DNA from: UBA877 sp035506155 | GTDB lineage: Bacteria > Chloroflexota > Anaerolineae > Anaerolineales > Villigracilaceae | Assembly (NCBI GenBank): GCA_035506155.1 | Contig: DATJPX010000021.1 | Location: forward strand, 62,001 to 126,000 | DNA: 64,000 nucleotides | Reading direction: 5' to 3' | Shown: positions 34,556-43,787 of the stretch, piece by piece | How the letters are laid out: each line of letters begins with the position of its first letter | How positions within the stretch are numbered: position 1 is the stretch's first letter | Translations under genes and position numbers: made by a program | The notes under the pieces: model-generated | Seen by the model: the letters and a program-made list of their open reading frames with translations, nothing else | The model's database searches: none | What the model was told of the DNA's origin: nothing

Positions 34556-35554
34556 ATGGAAACCATGCAAGCCGTTGTGTTCGATGCCCCAGGAAGTCCC
34601 CTTCGACTTGCCAGTCTGCCAATCCCTCAGCCGGGAATCGGACAGGTGCTGCTGAAGGTGTCCGCCTGCGGGGTTTGTCACACCGACCTTCACATCCTGG
34701 ACGGGGAACTCTCCCAACCGAAGCTGCCGCTGGTGCTCGGTCACCAGATCGTCGGGAGGATCGTCGCAGGCGGGCCGGAGGCGGTGCGCTTCCGGCCCGG
34801 GGAACGGGTCGGGGTGCCCTGGCTGGGATCCACCGATGGGACATGCCGATACTGCCGGCGCGGCCAGGAAAACCTTTGCGATTCGCCGGCTTTTACCGGG
34901 TACGACCTGGATGGCGGTTTTGCCGAGTACACACTGGCAGACGAACGGTTTTGCTTCCCCTTGCCCGAGGATTATCCCGACCTGGAGGCGGCGCCGCTCC
35001 TGTGCGCCGGCCTGATCGGATATCGTACGTACCGGATGGCAGGGGAAAACGTCGAAACATTGGGAATCTACGGGTTCGGCGCGGCCGCCCACATCATCAC
35101 CCAGGTCGCCAAATTCGAGGAGAAGAAAGTCTTCGCCTTTACGCGTCCGGGGGACCGCCTTGCCCAGGAATTCGCACTCAACATGGGGGCGGACTGGGCA
35201 GGCGATTCGACCCAGGCGCCGCCCGAGAAACTGGACGCAGCCTTGATCTTTGCCCCGGTTGGCGCGCTCATCCCGGCGGCGCTCAAGGCCACCCACAAAG
35301 GCGGCAGTGTGGTCTGTGGCGGGATCCATATGAGCGATATCCCGGCCTTCCCCTACCGGGACCTGTGGGAAGAGCGAATCATCCGTTCGGTCGCCAACCT
35401 GACCCGCCGAGACGGAGAGGAATTCCTCGCCCTGGCGCAGCGCGCCCGGGTCAAGACCGAGGTGACGGCTTTCCCGCTCGGTCGAGCCAAAGATGCGTTG
35501 CAAAGGCTCCGGGATGGGAAGTTCACCGGTGCGGCAGTGGTCAAGGTGGAATAA
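34556..35554 (+). CDS. Zinc-dependent alcohol dehydrogenase
   Basis: Medium-chain dehydrogenase/reductase of 332 residues. Catalytic-zinc motif 'CGVCHTDLHI' and 'GHQIVGRI', structural-zinc cysteines 'GTCRYCRRGQENLC', substrate-domain marker 'DGGFAEYTLAD', nucleotide fold 'GIYGFGAAAHIITQVA'. Close in pattern to the AdhA-like zinc alcohol dehydrogenases. Natural alcohol unknown. CAGGAG ribosome site 12-17 bases upstream; single gene. Confidence 0.9.
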   Translation: METMQAVVFDAPGSPLRLASLPIPQPGIGQVLLKVSACGVCHTDLHILDGELSQPKLPLVLGHQIVGRIVAGGPEAVRFRPGERVGVPWLGSTDGTCRYCRRGQENLCDSPAFTGYDLDGGFAEYTLADERFCFPLPEDYPDLEAAPLLCAGLIGYRTYRMAGENVETLGIYGFGAAAHIITQVAKFEEKKVFAFTRPGDRLAQEFALNMGADWAGDSTQAPPEKLDAALIFAPVGALIPAALKATHKGGSVVCGGIHMSDIPAFPYRDLWEERIIRSVANLTRRDGEEFLALAQRARVKTEVTAFPLGRAKDALQRLRDGKFTGAAVVKVE

Positions 35555-35763
35555 TAGGGACTAACCGTTTGAGAATTTCGTGGAGATTTCATGGTCCAAA
35601 GATCCACAATCGCGACCAGGACGCGATAAAATAGGGATGGACTTCCCGGCCAGGTCACGTCGCGCGGAACGCATGGCCCTTCTCAGGAAGCCTCCGCCGC
35701 AGCGGGCAACTCCGGGAAGCAAAGCACCAACCACTTCACAATATTCATCATAGGAGAATGATC
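35555..35763. other. Intergenic region before the YegP gene
   Basis: About 205 bases. GATAAAAT near 35625 may be a -10, and AGGAG precedes the next start. I see no terminator or other structure. Confidence 0.5.
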
Positions 35764-36099
35764 ATGGCAGGAAAATTCGAACTGACGAAGACCAAGCGCG
35801 GCCAATTCATGTTCAACCTCAAGGCCTCCAACGGCCGGATCATCTTGACCAGTGAGCAGTACAGCGACAAGGCCGCAGCGAAGGCCGGGATCGCATCGGT
35901 CAAAAGGAGCGCGGCCAAGGATTCAAATTACGACCGCAAGGCCACCAAGAAGGGTGAACCCTTCTTCTCCCTGAAAGCCTCCAACGGCGAGGTCATCGGC
36001 ACAAGCGAAGTCTACTCATCGAATTCGGCGATGGAGAACGGGATCGAATCCGTCAAGACGAATGCGGCGGCTGCCGCGATCGCTGATCTGACGGAGTAA
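35764..36099 (+). CDS. YegP-family (DUF1508) protein
   Basis: 111 residues made of two tandem ~50-residue copies of the YegP/DUF1508 unit: 'GQFMFNLKASNGRIILTSEQY' and its counterpart 'FFSLKASNGEVIGTSEVY', each followed by 'GIASVK' / 'GIESVK'. The fold is a small beta-beta-beta-alpha dimer; function unknown. AGGAG lies 8-12 bases before the chosen ATG; the ATG two codons upstream is weaker. Confidence 0.92.
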   Translation: MAGKFELTKTKRGQFMFNLKASNGRIILTSEQYSDKAAAKAGIASVKRSAAKDSNYDRKATKKGEPFFSLKASNGEVIGTSEVYSSNSAMENGIESVKTNAAAAAIADLTE

Positions 36100-36158
36100 A
36101 CAGATTTATCCTCATCCGAGTCTACCCGGACAATAGAAATCGAGAATCGTGTACGCAC

Positions 36159-36182
36159 CAGGGGCAGCTTCGGCTGCCCCTG
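36159..36182 (+). other. Hairpin with UUCG tetraloop
   Basis: 10-bp perfect stem CAGGGGCAGC / GCTGCCCCTG closed by C-TTCG-G, an exceptionally stable loop. No T-run follows. Lies between the YegP and DinB genes, so it may insulate or stabilise one of the two messages. Confidence 0.65.
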
Positions 36183-36235
36183 AGCCGTCTCCCGCGAGGG
36201 AGAAAAAGCGATCCGCGAGCCCATGGAGTGGATCG

Positions 36236-36820
36236 ATGGACATCCCAGAGCTTTTCCTGCAACGCTATATTTCCCTGTATGATTTCTGGCTGGCAGATTT
36301 TTGGACGCATGTCACGGAAGGCCAGATGCGGACGCGTCCCCATCCGCGGGTCAACTCGATCGCCTGGGTATTCTGGCACCTGACCCGGGTGGAGGATGCC
36401 GGCCTGAATCGCTTCGTCGCCGACCGGCCTCAGGTCCTGGATGAAGGCAACTGGCAGGAAAGAATGAAGCTGCCATGGAGACACAACGGCAACGGGATGG
36501 ATTTCAACGAGGTGGATGAGCTTGGCCGGCGCATCGACCTGGAAGCCTTGCACGGCTATTCCAATGCCGTCCATGATCGCACCCTCGAGATCGTCCCGAC
36601 CCTTAACATGGATGTCCTGGCTCCGGTCATGGGCGCAAACCGTTTGCGGAAAATCCTCTTCGAAGAAGGTTGGGCCCGGACCAACGATCCCGGCCTGGTC
36701 GACAATTATCTGAACTGGACCAAGGGTAAATGCCTGATGAACTTCGGGCTCACCCACCCGTACCAGCACGTCGGGGAGATGGGCGTCATTGCCAGCCTGC
36801 TTGGGGTGGAATTCGAGTAA
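36236..36820 (+). CDS. DinB-family protein
   Basis: Four-helix bundle metal protein of the DinB/YfiT superfamily (194 residues). The expected metal histidines are in 'WVFWHLTR' (helix 2) and 'HPYQHVGEMG' (helix 4). Family members include thiol-dependent transferases; the substrate here is unknown. The start was placed at 36236, after GGAG, and not at the upstream in-frame codon, because the upstream 29 residues are Ala/Pro-rich and read through the hairpin. The GH5 gene begins 17 bases after its stop. Confidence 0.82.
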   Translation: MDIPELFLQRYISLYDFWLADFWTHVTEGQMRTRPHPRVNSIAWVFWHLTRVEDAGLNRFVADRPQVLDEGNWQERMKLPWRHNGNGMDFNEVDELGRRIDLEALHGYSNAVHDRTLEIVPTLNMDVLAPVMGANRLRKILFEEGWARTNDPGLVDNYLNWTKGKCLMNFGLTHPYQHVGEMGVIASLLGVEFE

Positions 36821-36837
36821 ACCATGGAGACATCAAG

Positions 36838-38715
36838 ATGATCACCACCGACGGAATCTGGTTCAAAGACGAGCACGGCCGCTTCCTGCTCTTGCGCGGC
36901 GCCAACCTGGGAGGAAGCACCAAAGTCCCTTTTACGCCCAACGGAGCCACCTGGAAGAAGGATGGTTTTTACGATCACCGAAATGTTTCCTTCGTTGGCC
37001 GGCCCTTCCCAATCGAAGAAGCGGACGAACATTTTTCCCGCCTGAAATCCTGGGGACTGACCTTCCTGCGATTCCTGGTGCCGTGGGAGGCCGTCGAACA
37101 TGCCGGGCCGGGAATCTACGACCGTGAATACCTCGATTACCTGCACGCTGTGATCGAAAAAGCCGACGAGCATGGAATCAGCCTCTTCATCGACCCTCAC
37201 CAGGACGTCTGGAGTCGCTTTTCGGGCGGCGACGGGGCTCCCGGCTGGACATTCGAGGCCGTCGGGATGGATCCATCAAAATTTCACGCCGCCGGCGCAG
37301 CCATCCTGCACCAGGAGCACGGCGATCCGTTCCCGCGCATGGTCTGGCCGTCGAATGCTGCCAAGCTTGCCTCGGCAACGCTGTTCACACTGTTCTTTGC
37401 AGGGAACGATTTTGCCCCGCAGACAAAGGTCGAAGGCCAGCCGGTTCAGGAGTATCTCCAGCAGCACTATATCAAATCCATGCAACAGGTCGCGCAGCGG
37501 TTGAGGGACCTGTCCAATGTAGTCGGTTACGACAGCCTGAACGAACCCTCTGCCGGCTGGATTGGCGTGCCGGACCTCGGTCAGTTTCCCAGCCCATTCA
37601 AAATCGGCGCAAGCCCCAGCCCCTTCCAATCCATCCTGCTCGGATCCGGTTATCCGCAGGAAATCGAAATATGGGACATGCGTACTTCCGGGGCGAAGCT
37701 GGCCGGCAAGCAGCTTTTCAATCCCGCCAAGCAGTCCATCTGGCTGCCAGGGCGGGAATGCGTATGGAAGGCCAACGGCATCTGGGAAGTCGACAATTCT
37801 GGCGCTCCTCGCTTGTTGAAACAGGATTACTTCGCCAAGGCAAACGGCCAGGATGTAGATTTCGACCGGGATTACCTGCGCCCGTTCGTCAACCGCTACG
37901 CTGCCGCAATCCGTGAGATCGTCCCTGCTGCACTGATCTTCGTCGAGAGTGAGCCAAGCCGGATGCCTCCGGCCTGGGGGCCCGGCGACGCCGACCGGAT
38001 CGTCTCCGCGCCGCATTGGTACGACGGCCTGGTCCTGTTCATGAAGGATTTCCAGCCCTGGCTGGGCGTCGACTTCATCAAAGGCAAAGTCATCCTGGGC
38101 GCGGCTCGCATCCGTAAATCCTACGGCGAGCAGTTGGAGCGGTTCAAGACGGCCGCCCGCGAGCGGCTGGGCGGGGTCCCGACGTTGATCGGCGAGATCG
38201 GCATTCCTTTCGATATGAAAAAGAAACAAGCGTTCCGGACCGGAAATTTCAGCACCCAGGTGCGCGCCATGGATCGCAGCCTGCGAATCATGGACGACGC
38301 CCTGCTCAACTACACCCTCTGGAACTACACCCCCGACAACTCCAACGAGCGCGGCGACCAATGGAACGACGAGGATTTGTCCATTTTCAGCCGCGATCAG
38401 CAAAAGGATCCCGCTGACCTCAACTCGGGAGGGCGCGCGCTCGAAGCGATCGTGCGTCCCTACGCCCGTGCGACGGCCGGTGAGCCGATCCGGATGAGCT
38501 TCGACGTGAGGAAAAAGATCTTCGAATTCGAGTTCCGCCACGATCCACAGGTCCGCCAGCCGACCGAGTTTTACATCCCGAATTTCCAATATCCAAAAGG
38601 CTACGCGGTCGAAATTTCGGACGGGAGTTATGAAACAGAGCCAGAGCGGCAAAAGCTCACCTACCGGCACGATCCCGGCAGGGAATTGCACAAGCTAGTG
38701 ATCCGGAAGAAATAG
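36838..38715 (+). CDS. Intracellular glycoside hydrolase family 5-like enzyme (glucosylceramidase/endoglycoceramidase-type)
   Basis: 625-residue TIM-barrel hydrolase. N-terminal 'FLLLRGANLGGSTKVP' and 'FIDPHQDVWSRFSGGDGAPGW' match the GH5 branch that contains endoglycoceramidase-related proteins. Predicted acid/base is Glu236 ('DSLNEPSAGW') and nucleophile Glu453 ('LIGEIGIPF'). A C-terminal beta-sandwich (~545-625) follows. There is no signal peptide, so it works in the cytoplasm on an imported glycoside. GGAG lies 9 bases before the ATG. Substrate uncertain. Confidence 0.8.
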   Translation: MITTDGIWFKDEHGRFLLLRGANLGGSTKVPFTPNGATWKKDGFYDHRNVSFVGRPFPIEEADEHFSRLKSWGLTFLRFLVPWEAVEHAGPGIYDREYLDYLHAVIEKADEHGISLFIDPHQDVWSRFSGGDGAPGWTFEAVGMDPSKFHAAGAAILHQEHGDPFPRMVWPSNAAKLASATLFTLFFAGNDFAPQTKVEGQPVQEYLQQHYIKSMQQVAQRLRDLSNVVGYDSLNEPSAGWIGVPDLGQFPSPFKIGASPSPFQSILLGSGYPQEIEIWDMRTSGAKLAGKQLFNPAKQSIWLPGRECVWKANGIWEVDNSGAPRLLKQDYFAKANGQDVDFDRDYLRPFVNRYAAAIREIVPAALIFVESEPSRMPPAWGPGDADRIVSAPHWYDGLVLFMKDFQPWLGVDFIKGKVILGAARIRKSYGEQLERFKTAARERLGGVPTLIGEIGIPFDMKKKQAFRTGNFSTQVRAMDRSLRIMDDALLNYTLWNYTPDNSNERGDQWNDEDLSIFSRDQQKDPADLNSGGRALEAIVRPYARATAGEPIRMSFDVRKKIFEFEFRHDPQVRQPTEFYIPNFQYPKGYAVEISDGSYETEPERQKLTYRHDPGRELHKLVIRKK

Positions 38716-38722
38716 ACCGGGG

Positions 38723-38756
38723 AGTAGGTCGGGATGGCTTTCCGGCCTACTTTTTT
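38723..38756 (+). terminator. Rho-independent terminator after the GH5 gene
   Basis: 10-bp stem (38723-38732 with 38742-38751, one G-T pair), 9-base loop, T6. Confidence 0.85.
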
Positions 38757-38831
38757 GTCAGCCAAAGTGCATATAATATCCGAAGATACGCAGTGTCCAA
38801 AAAATGAACTGCCTGTACACTTCCTCCAGCC

Positions 38832-39656
38832 ATGGAACCGCAACGCCTGAGCGAATCCGAATTGATCGGCGCCAAATCATCCTTCCAGGTCTTTCGCACC
38901 AGCCTGAAGGATCCCTACCCATTGCACTGGCATGAGTTCTACGAGCTGACCTTTATCATCTCGGGGGGTGGAAGGCAGACGATCAACGGCGAAAAACACA
39001 CCCTCGAGCCGGGCGCGCTCTTCCTGCTCACCCCGGTGGATTTCCATCAGCTCGATCCAGATCCGGGCCAAACCATCGAGATTTTCAACATCATCTTTTC
39101 GGGAGATTTCCTGGACGACGAAATGCGCCAGTGGCTTTTTGGGGACCAGTGCTATCGCAACCTCCAGCTGTCAGAAAAAGACTCCGCCCTCGTATTGATG
39201 GAATACGAACAGATCTGGAGCGAACACCAGAATCAGGGGTTGGGCCGCGAGCGCCTGATCCGCTCCGGGCTGGAACGCATCCTGCTCGAGCTGGCCCGCC
39301 TCTCCGAGGTCAAGCCGTCCTTGGCGCTCCTGGATGCCTCCCACCCGGCCGTCCAGAACGCCCTCCTGCATTTGCAGCACGAGTTCCGCACGCCCATCAC
39401 ACTAAAACATGTCGCATCCGAAGCCGGGTTGACCCCGACCTATTTCAGCGAGATCTTCCACAAAATGACCGGCATGCAGTTCCAGAAGTACCTGCAGACC
39501 CTGCGCCTCCACTTCGCCGCCTCGCTCCTGCACGCCTCCGACCTGCCGGTGACCGAAATTTGCTTCGCCAGCGGCTTTGGCAACCTGGCGCACTTTGAGC
39601 GGGCTTTTCATGAAAAATATTCGGTTTCGCCGAGTTTCTACCGCCAGAAGATTTGA
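38832..39656 (+). CDS. AraC-family regulator with cupin sensor
   Basis: Transcription activator of 274 residues: N-terminal cupin (~20-140; 'HWHEFYELTFIISGGGRQTING') for small-molecule sensing, C-terminal AraC double HTH (~175-270; 'LKHVASEAGLTPTYFSEIF', 'TEICFASGFGNLAHFERAF'). The cupin-AraC class often senses sugars. Its stop is 11 bases from the start of the glycyl radical enzyme, so it is probably the dedicated regulator of that gene set. TATAAT at 38772 may be its -10. Confidence 0.9.
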   Translation: MEPQRLSESELIGAKSSFQVFRTSLKDPYPLHWHEFYELTFIISGGGRQTINGEKHTLEPGALFLLTPVDFHQLDPDPGQTIEIFNIIFSGDFLDDEMRQWLFGDQCYRNLQLSEKDSALVLMEYEQIWSEHQNQGLGRERLIRSGLERILLELARLSEVKPSLALLDASHPAVQNALLHLQHEFRTPITLKHVASEAGLTPTYFSEIFHKMTGMQFQKYLQTLRLHFAASLLHASDLPVTEICFASGFGNLAHFERAFHEKYSVSPSFYRQKI

Positions 39657-39667
39657 AGGACAAAAAC

Positions 39668-41896
39668 ATGGCCCTTTTCGAATCCGCCAATCCCAGGATC
39701 CACTCCGAAAAATATTCGGTCGAGCTGGCATTTACCGAAACTTACCGGCGGCACATTCACGACCATCCCGCCATCCGGGAGGCCCGCTGCCTGCAGTCAT
39801 TGATGCCGCACCTCTTCGACCCGATCCGCCCCGGGGACCTGTTCGCCGGGCGGACACACTACCTTCCGATCGGCTTCGGGCTGGAGGACGCCGCCGGCGG
39901 CCCGGTTTATTATTGCTACGAGGACCGCATCCGTCCCGAGCTTGAAGGGCTTTCAGAGAAAGAACTCGAGCCGATCCTGGGAATGTTGGATTTCTGGAAA
40001 ACCGAATCCACCATCGCCGGGAAGCTGGTCTCGCGCCTCCCGGAGGAGACGCGAAAAGCCACGACCAACCATATCGCCGAGATGATGGGCCGGCTTTCGG
40101 GGACCCTTCTGGATTACGAAAAACTGACCCGGATCGGCCTCCCGGGGTTGAGAGCCGAGATTGCCGCCGGGCGGAAGACCAACGGGGATCTCCCGCTCTA
40201 CGCCGGCATGGACACGGCCATCGATCTTTTGACCGAGGTCATCCAATCCTATGCATCCCAGGCCTGTGAATTAGCTGTCTCGGCCAAAAACGAAGCTGAC
40301 CTCAAGGATAACTTCGGGCTGGCCGCGGCGCTTGAAGCGATCGCGATCCGTCCGCCCGAAACCCTGCGGGAGGCGGCCCAGCTGATCTGGCTGTTCACGA
40401 TGATTTCAGGAACGGTCAATTACGGACGCATGGACGTCTACCTGGGCGGCTTCTACTGCGCGGATGTGGACTCTGGCCGGCTGACTGAGGCCGAAGCCCT
40501 GCGGCTGATGCAATCCCTCTGGCAGCTGATCGCAGACCGGAAGACCGTCTTCAACGGGCGCGTTTTCATCGGCGGTCGCGGGCGCCCGGATGAGACCCGC
40601 GCGGATCGTTTCGCCCTGCTTGCGATGGAGGCGACCCGCACCGTGATCGAGATCGAGCCGCAGCTGACTCTGCGGTTCTACGAGGGGATGAATCCAGCCC
40701 TGATGGCCAAGGCATTGGACATGCTCGGCGAGGGCCGTACTTTCCCGATGCTCTTCAACGATGACGTCAACATCCCGGCCGTCCGGAACGGCTTTGGTAT
40801 CCCGCTCGCATATGCCGAACAGTATCTTCCCTACGGCTGCGGCGAGTACTGTCTCGACCACCTCAGCTTCGGTTCCCCGAACTGCTCCCTCAACCTGCTC
40901 AAAGCCCTGGAGGCAGTCCTCCACCACGGTGTGGATGTACTGACCGGCGAGAAGATCGGCCTCGACCAGGGAGACCCGGAATGTTTCGCCACCTTCGACG
41001 AGCTCTTCGCAGCCTACCGCCGGCAGGTCGAGTATTCCGTCGAAGCCCTGGCAGACCGCCATTGCCTGGAATATCAGGTGGAAAACGAGGCGGCGGCTTT
41101 CCTGTACGCGTCCATGCTCTACGATGACTGCATCGCCCGGGGAAAATCCCTGGTCGGCGGCGGGGTGCGGATCAAGGGCGGCCTGATCGAGACCTACGGG
41201 ATGGTCAACGCTGCCGACAGCCTGACCGTCATCAGATCCCTGGTTTACGACCGCAAGCTGCTGACACTTCCGCAGCTGGTTGCCGCCCTGGACGCCGATT
41301 TCGCAGGCTTCGAGAAGGAATACCGCCTGATGCGCCTGGCCCCCAAATACGGGAATGACGATCCCGATGCGGACGGGATGCTCTGTGCCGTCAGTGAGCA
41401 CGTCGCCAGCCATACCCGCAGCCAGGCCAAACGCCTTGGTTTCGACTACTTCCTGATCGTCAACATCAACAACCACATGAACATCGGACTGGGCGCACAA
41501 ACGGGAGCCTCCGCCGAAGGCCGACGCTCCGGTGCGCCGCTGGCCAACGGCAACACCCCCACCGCCGGGAACGATACCCAGGGCGTGACAGCCTTCTTGA
41601 ACTCGATCGTCAAACCGGATGTCGGCCTGCATGCCGGGTACACCCACAACATGAAATTCAGCAAATCCACGTTCCGTGAAGAACGCCCGAAAGTCGAAGC
41701 CCTGCTCAAGGCCTACTTTGCCAACGGCGGGGCGCAGGCGATGATTACCGTCGTCGGTCGCGGCGACATGGAGGCGGCAATCAACGAGCCGGAAAAGTAT
41801 CGCAACCTGATCGTCCGTGTGGGCGGGTTCAGCGCCCGTTTTATCGAGCTCACGCCCGCCATCCAGCGCGACCTGATCGCCCGGACGCTCTACTAA
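39668..41896 (+). CDS. Glycyl radical enzyme of unknown substrate (pyruvate formate-lyase-like)
   Basis: 742-residue member of the glycyl radical enzyme family, strictly anaerobic. C-terminal radical motif 'RVGGFSARF' with the radical on Gly720; thiyl-radical cysteine in 'PYGCGEYC' (Cys391). The catalytic Cys is not followed by a second Cys as in true pyruvate formate-lyase (CC), nor by the VEP of many dehydratases (GCVEP); here it is GCGEY. Other family stretches are 'FYEGMNPALMAKAL' and 'GAQTGASAEGRRSGAPLANG'. Shorter than most characterised members (~760-850). AAGGA ribosome site. The activase gene follows after 22 bases. Substrate unknown. Confidence 0.88.
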   Translation: MALFESANPRIHSEKYSVELAFTETYRRHIHDHPAIREARCLQSLMPHLFDPIRPGDLFAGRTHYLPIGFGLEDAAGGPVYYCYEDRIRPELEGLSEKELEPILGMLDFWKTESTIAGKLVSRLPEETRKATTNHIAEMMGRLSGTLLDYEKLTRIGLPGLRAEIAAGRKTNGDLPLYAGMDTAIDLLTEVIQSYASQACELAVSAKNEADLKDNFGLAAALEAIAIRPPETLREAAQLIWLFTMISGTVNYGRMDVYLGGFYCADVDSGRLTEAEALRLMQSLWQLIADRKTVFNGRVFIGGRGRPDETRADRFALLAMEATRTVIEIEPQLTLRFYEGMNPALMAKALDMLGEGRTFPMLFNDDVNIPAVRNGFGIPLAYAEQYLPYGCGEYCLDHLSFGSPNCSLNLLKALEAVLHHGVDVLTGEKIGLDQGDPECFATFDELFAAYRRQVEYSVEALADRHCLEYQVENEAAAFLYASMLYDDCIARGKSLVGGGVRIKGGLIETYGMVNAADSLTVIRSLVYDRKLLTLPQLVAALDADFAGFEKEYRLMRLAPKYGNDDPDADGMLCAVSEHVASHTRSQAKRLGFDYFLIVNINNHMNIGLGAQTGASAEGRRSGAPLANGNTPTAGNDTQGVTAFLNSIVKPDVGLHAGYTHNMKFSKSTFREERPKVEALLKAYFANGGAQAMITVVGRGDMEAAINEPEKYRNLIVRVGGFSARFIELTPAIQRDLIARTLY

Positions 41897-41918
41897 CCCG
41901 CGTGCCCATCGTAATGAA

Positions 41919-42827
41919 ATGACTACCACCGGAATGGTCTTCGACATCCAGCGCACTTCCCTGCACGACGGCCCGGGCATCCGCACAGCCGTCTTCCTCA
42001 AAGGCTGTCCGCTGCACTGCGCCTGGTGTCACAACCCCGAATCCCAATCCCGGACGAAGGAGATTTCCTTCCGCCCGGAATCCTGCGCGGCCTGCGGGGA
42101 ATGCGTAAAGACCTGTTCGCACGGCGCTCACCGGTTGGTGGACGGCGTGCATCTCTACGACCGTATGCTCTGCGAAAGATGTGGGAATTGCGTCGAAGCA
42201 TGCCTCTATGAAGCGCTCAAAGTCGCCGGATCGGAACAAACAGTGGAAGAAGTGCTTTCGATCGTCTTGCGTGACCGGCCGTTCTACGAACAATCCGGCG
42301 GCGGGCTGACGATCTCCGGCGGCGAGCCCATGCTCCAGCTTGAATTCGCCCTTGACCTTCTGTTGGCTGCAAAAGCCGACGGGCTGGATACCTGCCTGGA
42401 TACCTGCGGCTGGACCAGCCGCCGCGCCTACGAACGGGTCCTGCCGTTCGTCGATCTGTTCCTGTTGGATTACAAGGCTACGGACACCGAAGTCCACAAA
42501 AAGCTGACCGGCGTCCCGAACGACCTGATCCTCGCCAACCTGGAATTCCTTTATTCCCAAGGCGCCCGCATCCGCTTGCGTTGTCCACTCGTGCCGGGAG
42601 TCAACGATTCGCCCGAACACCTGGAAGGAATCGCCGAGTTAGACCGACGCTACCCGAACCTGGAGGGGATCGACGTGATGGCGTACCACAACGTCGGAAA
42701 CGCCAAGTATGAACGCTATGGCTTGAAGAATCCGCTTCCTAACTTGGGGACGGCCGGGGAAACGACCAAACAAGCCTGGATAGAGAGCCTTCATGCCCTT
42801 GGGTGTGGAAAAGCGGCCCTCGGATAG
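41919..42827 (+). CDS. Glycyl radical enzyme-activating protein (radical SAM)
   Basis: Activates the adjacent enzyme by abstracting hydrogen from its glycine, using S-adenosylmethionine and a [4Fe-4S] cluster. The radical SAM motif CPLHCAWC (CxxxCxxC form) lies near residue 30. A ferredoxin-like insert follows with two CxxCxxCxxxC clusters ('CAACGECVKTC', 'CERCGNCVEAC'), as in activases of dehydratase-type glycyl radical enzymes and unlike the short PflA. 'SGGEPMLQ' is the GGE motif. 302 residues. Confidence 0.93.
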   Translation: MTTTGMVFDIQRTSLHDGPGIRTAVFLKGCPLHCAWCHNPESQSRTKEISFRPESCAACGECVKTCSHGAHRLVDGVHLYDRMLCERCGNCVEACLYEALKVAGSEQTVEEVLSIVLRDRPFYEQSGGGLTISGGEPMLQLEFALDLLLAAKADGLDTCLDTCGWTSRRAYERVLPFVDLFLLDYKATDTEVHKKLTGVPNDLILANLEFLYSQGARIRLRCPLVPGVNDSPEHLEGIAELDRRYPNLEGIDVMAYHNVGNAKYERYGLKNPLPNLGTAGETTKQAWIESLHALGCGKAALG

Positions 42828-42847
42828 ACCAGGAAATGCCAATCAAA

Positions 42848-42877
42848 AACGTCCCCTGCGGTTTGGCAGGGGACGTT
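42848..42877. terminator. Hairpin terminator between convergent genes
   Basis: Perfect 12-bp stem AACGTCCCCTGC / GCAGGGGACGTT with 6-base loop. On the minus strand it is followed by TTTTTG, a good terminator for the GH16 gene; on the plus strand it ends the activase transcript less strongly. Confidence 0.8.
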
Positions 42878-42894
42878 GTCGGTTTTGGGCGAAC

Positions 42895-43707
42895 CTATGG
42901 GGTTGGTGTGATCTGATCGGGTTTCTGGTAGACCCGCACATAATCCACCTGGAGCTGCTGCGGAAAGACGGTGGTCGAATCGGGAAAACCGGGCCAGCCG
43001 CCGCCGACAGCCAGATTCAGCAGGATATAGAAAGGATGGTCATAGACCCATTGCGTCCCGGCGGGAATCTGGCTGGGGGTTACTTCGAAGACCTGCTGGT
43101 CGTCGACGAACCAGCGAATGTCGTTTGGCTGCCATTCGACCGCAAAGACATGGAAATCGTTTTTCAGCTTGTCGGCGGTCAGAACGGTATGCGCCCCAAT
43201 TCCCTTGGCGCCCGAATAGCCGGGACCGTGAACGGTCGTGTAGATCGTATCCGGGGTCTTGCCGATATATTCCATGATATCGATCTCGCCGCCCAGCGGC
43301 CAGGACTTGCCCGCTCCCAACATCCAAAAGGCCGGCCAGATGCCTTGCCCGTAAGGGAGCTTCATCCGCGCCTCGATCCGTCCGTACTGGAATTCGCGCA
43401 GGCCTACTGATTTGAGCCGGGCGGAGGTGTACGGCAAACCTTGATATTGCTCTGAGCGGGCTTCGATGATGAGCATGCCGTTTTCGATCCGGGCATTCTC
43501 GGGCCGGTTCGTGTAATACTCCATCTCCACATTTCCCCAGCCATTCCCGCCGATGTCGTAGGTCCAGTTCGCCGGATCGATCGTCTTCCCATCGAATTCG
43601 TCGTGCCAAACCAGCGTCCAGCCTGGACGGTCCAGCTTGGGTGCCGCCGTGCCGCAGGCCGTCAGGACCATCAGCGCGACCAAGGTGAGCATCACGATTC
43701 GTTTCAT
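42895..43707 (-). CDS. Secreted GH16 beta-glucanase (laminarinase-like) lipoprotein
   Basis: 270-residue lipoprotein: signal with lipobox 'LTAC' (Cys18), then a GH16 jelly roll. The catalytic motif 'GEIDIMEYIG' gives nucleophile Glu141, assisting Asp143 and acid/base Glu146; the Met insertion form ExDxxE is that of laminarinases and related beta-1,3-glucanases. Other typical stretches: 'LVWHDEFDGKTIDPANW', 'WPAFWMLG', 'PFYILLNLAVGG'. Probably releases beta-glucan oligosaccharides at the cell surface. AAAGGAG precedes the ATG at 43707; the open frame continues upstream but without support. Confidence 0.93.
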   Translation of the reverse strand: MKRIVMLTLVALMVLTACGTAAPKLDRPGWTLVWHDEFDGKTIDPANWTYDIGGNGWGNVEMEYYTNRPENARIENGMLIIEARSEQYQGLPYTSARLKSVGLREFQYGRIEARMKLPYGQGIWPAFWMLGAGKSWPLGGEIDIMEYIGKTPDTIYTTVHGPGYSGAKGIGAHTVLTADKLKNDFHVFAVEWQPNDIRWFVDDQQVFEVTPSQIPAGTQWVYDHPFYILLNLAVGGGWPGFPDSTTVFPQQLQVDYVRVYQKPDQITPTP

Positions 43708-43787
43708 GCCATTCTCCTTTATTGATTTATGTTTACAAAATAAGGCCTTTCGTATTTTATCACGGCTTCCGGCGCGGCTTTTCTTCA

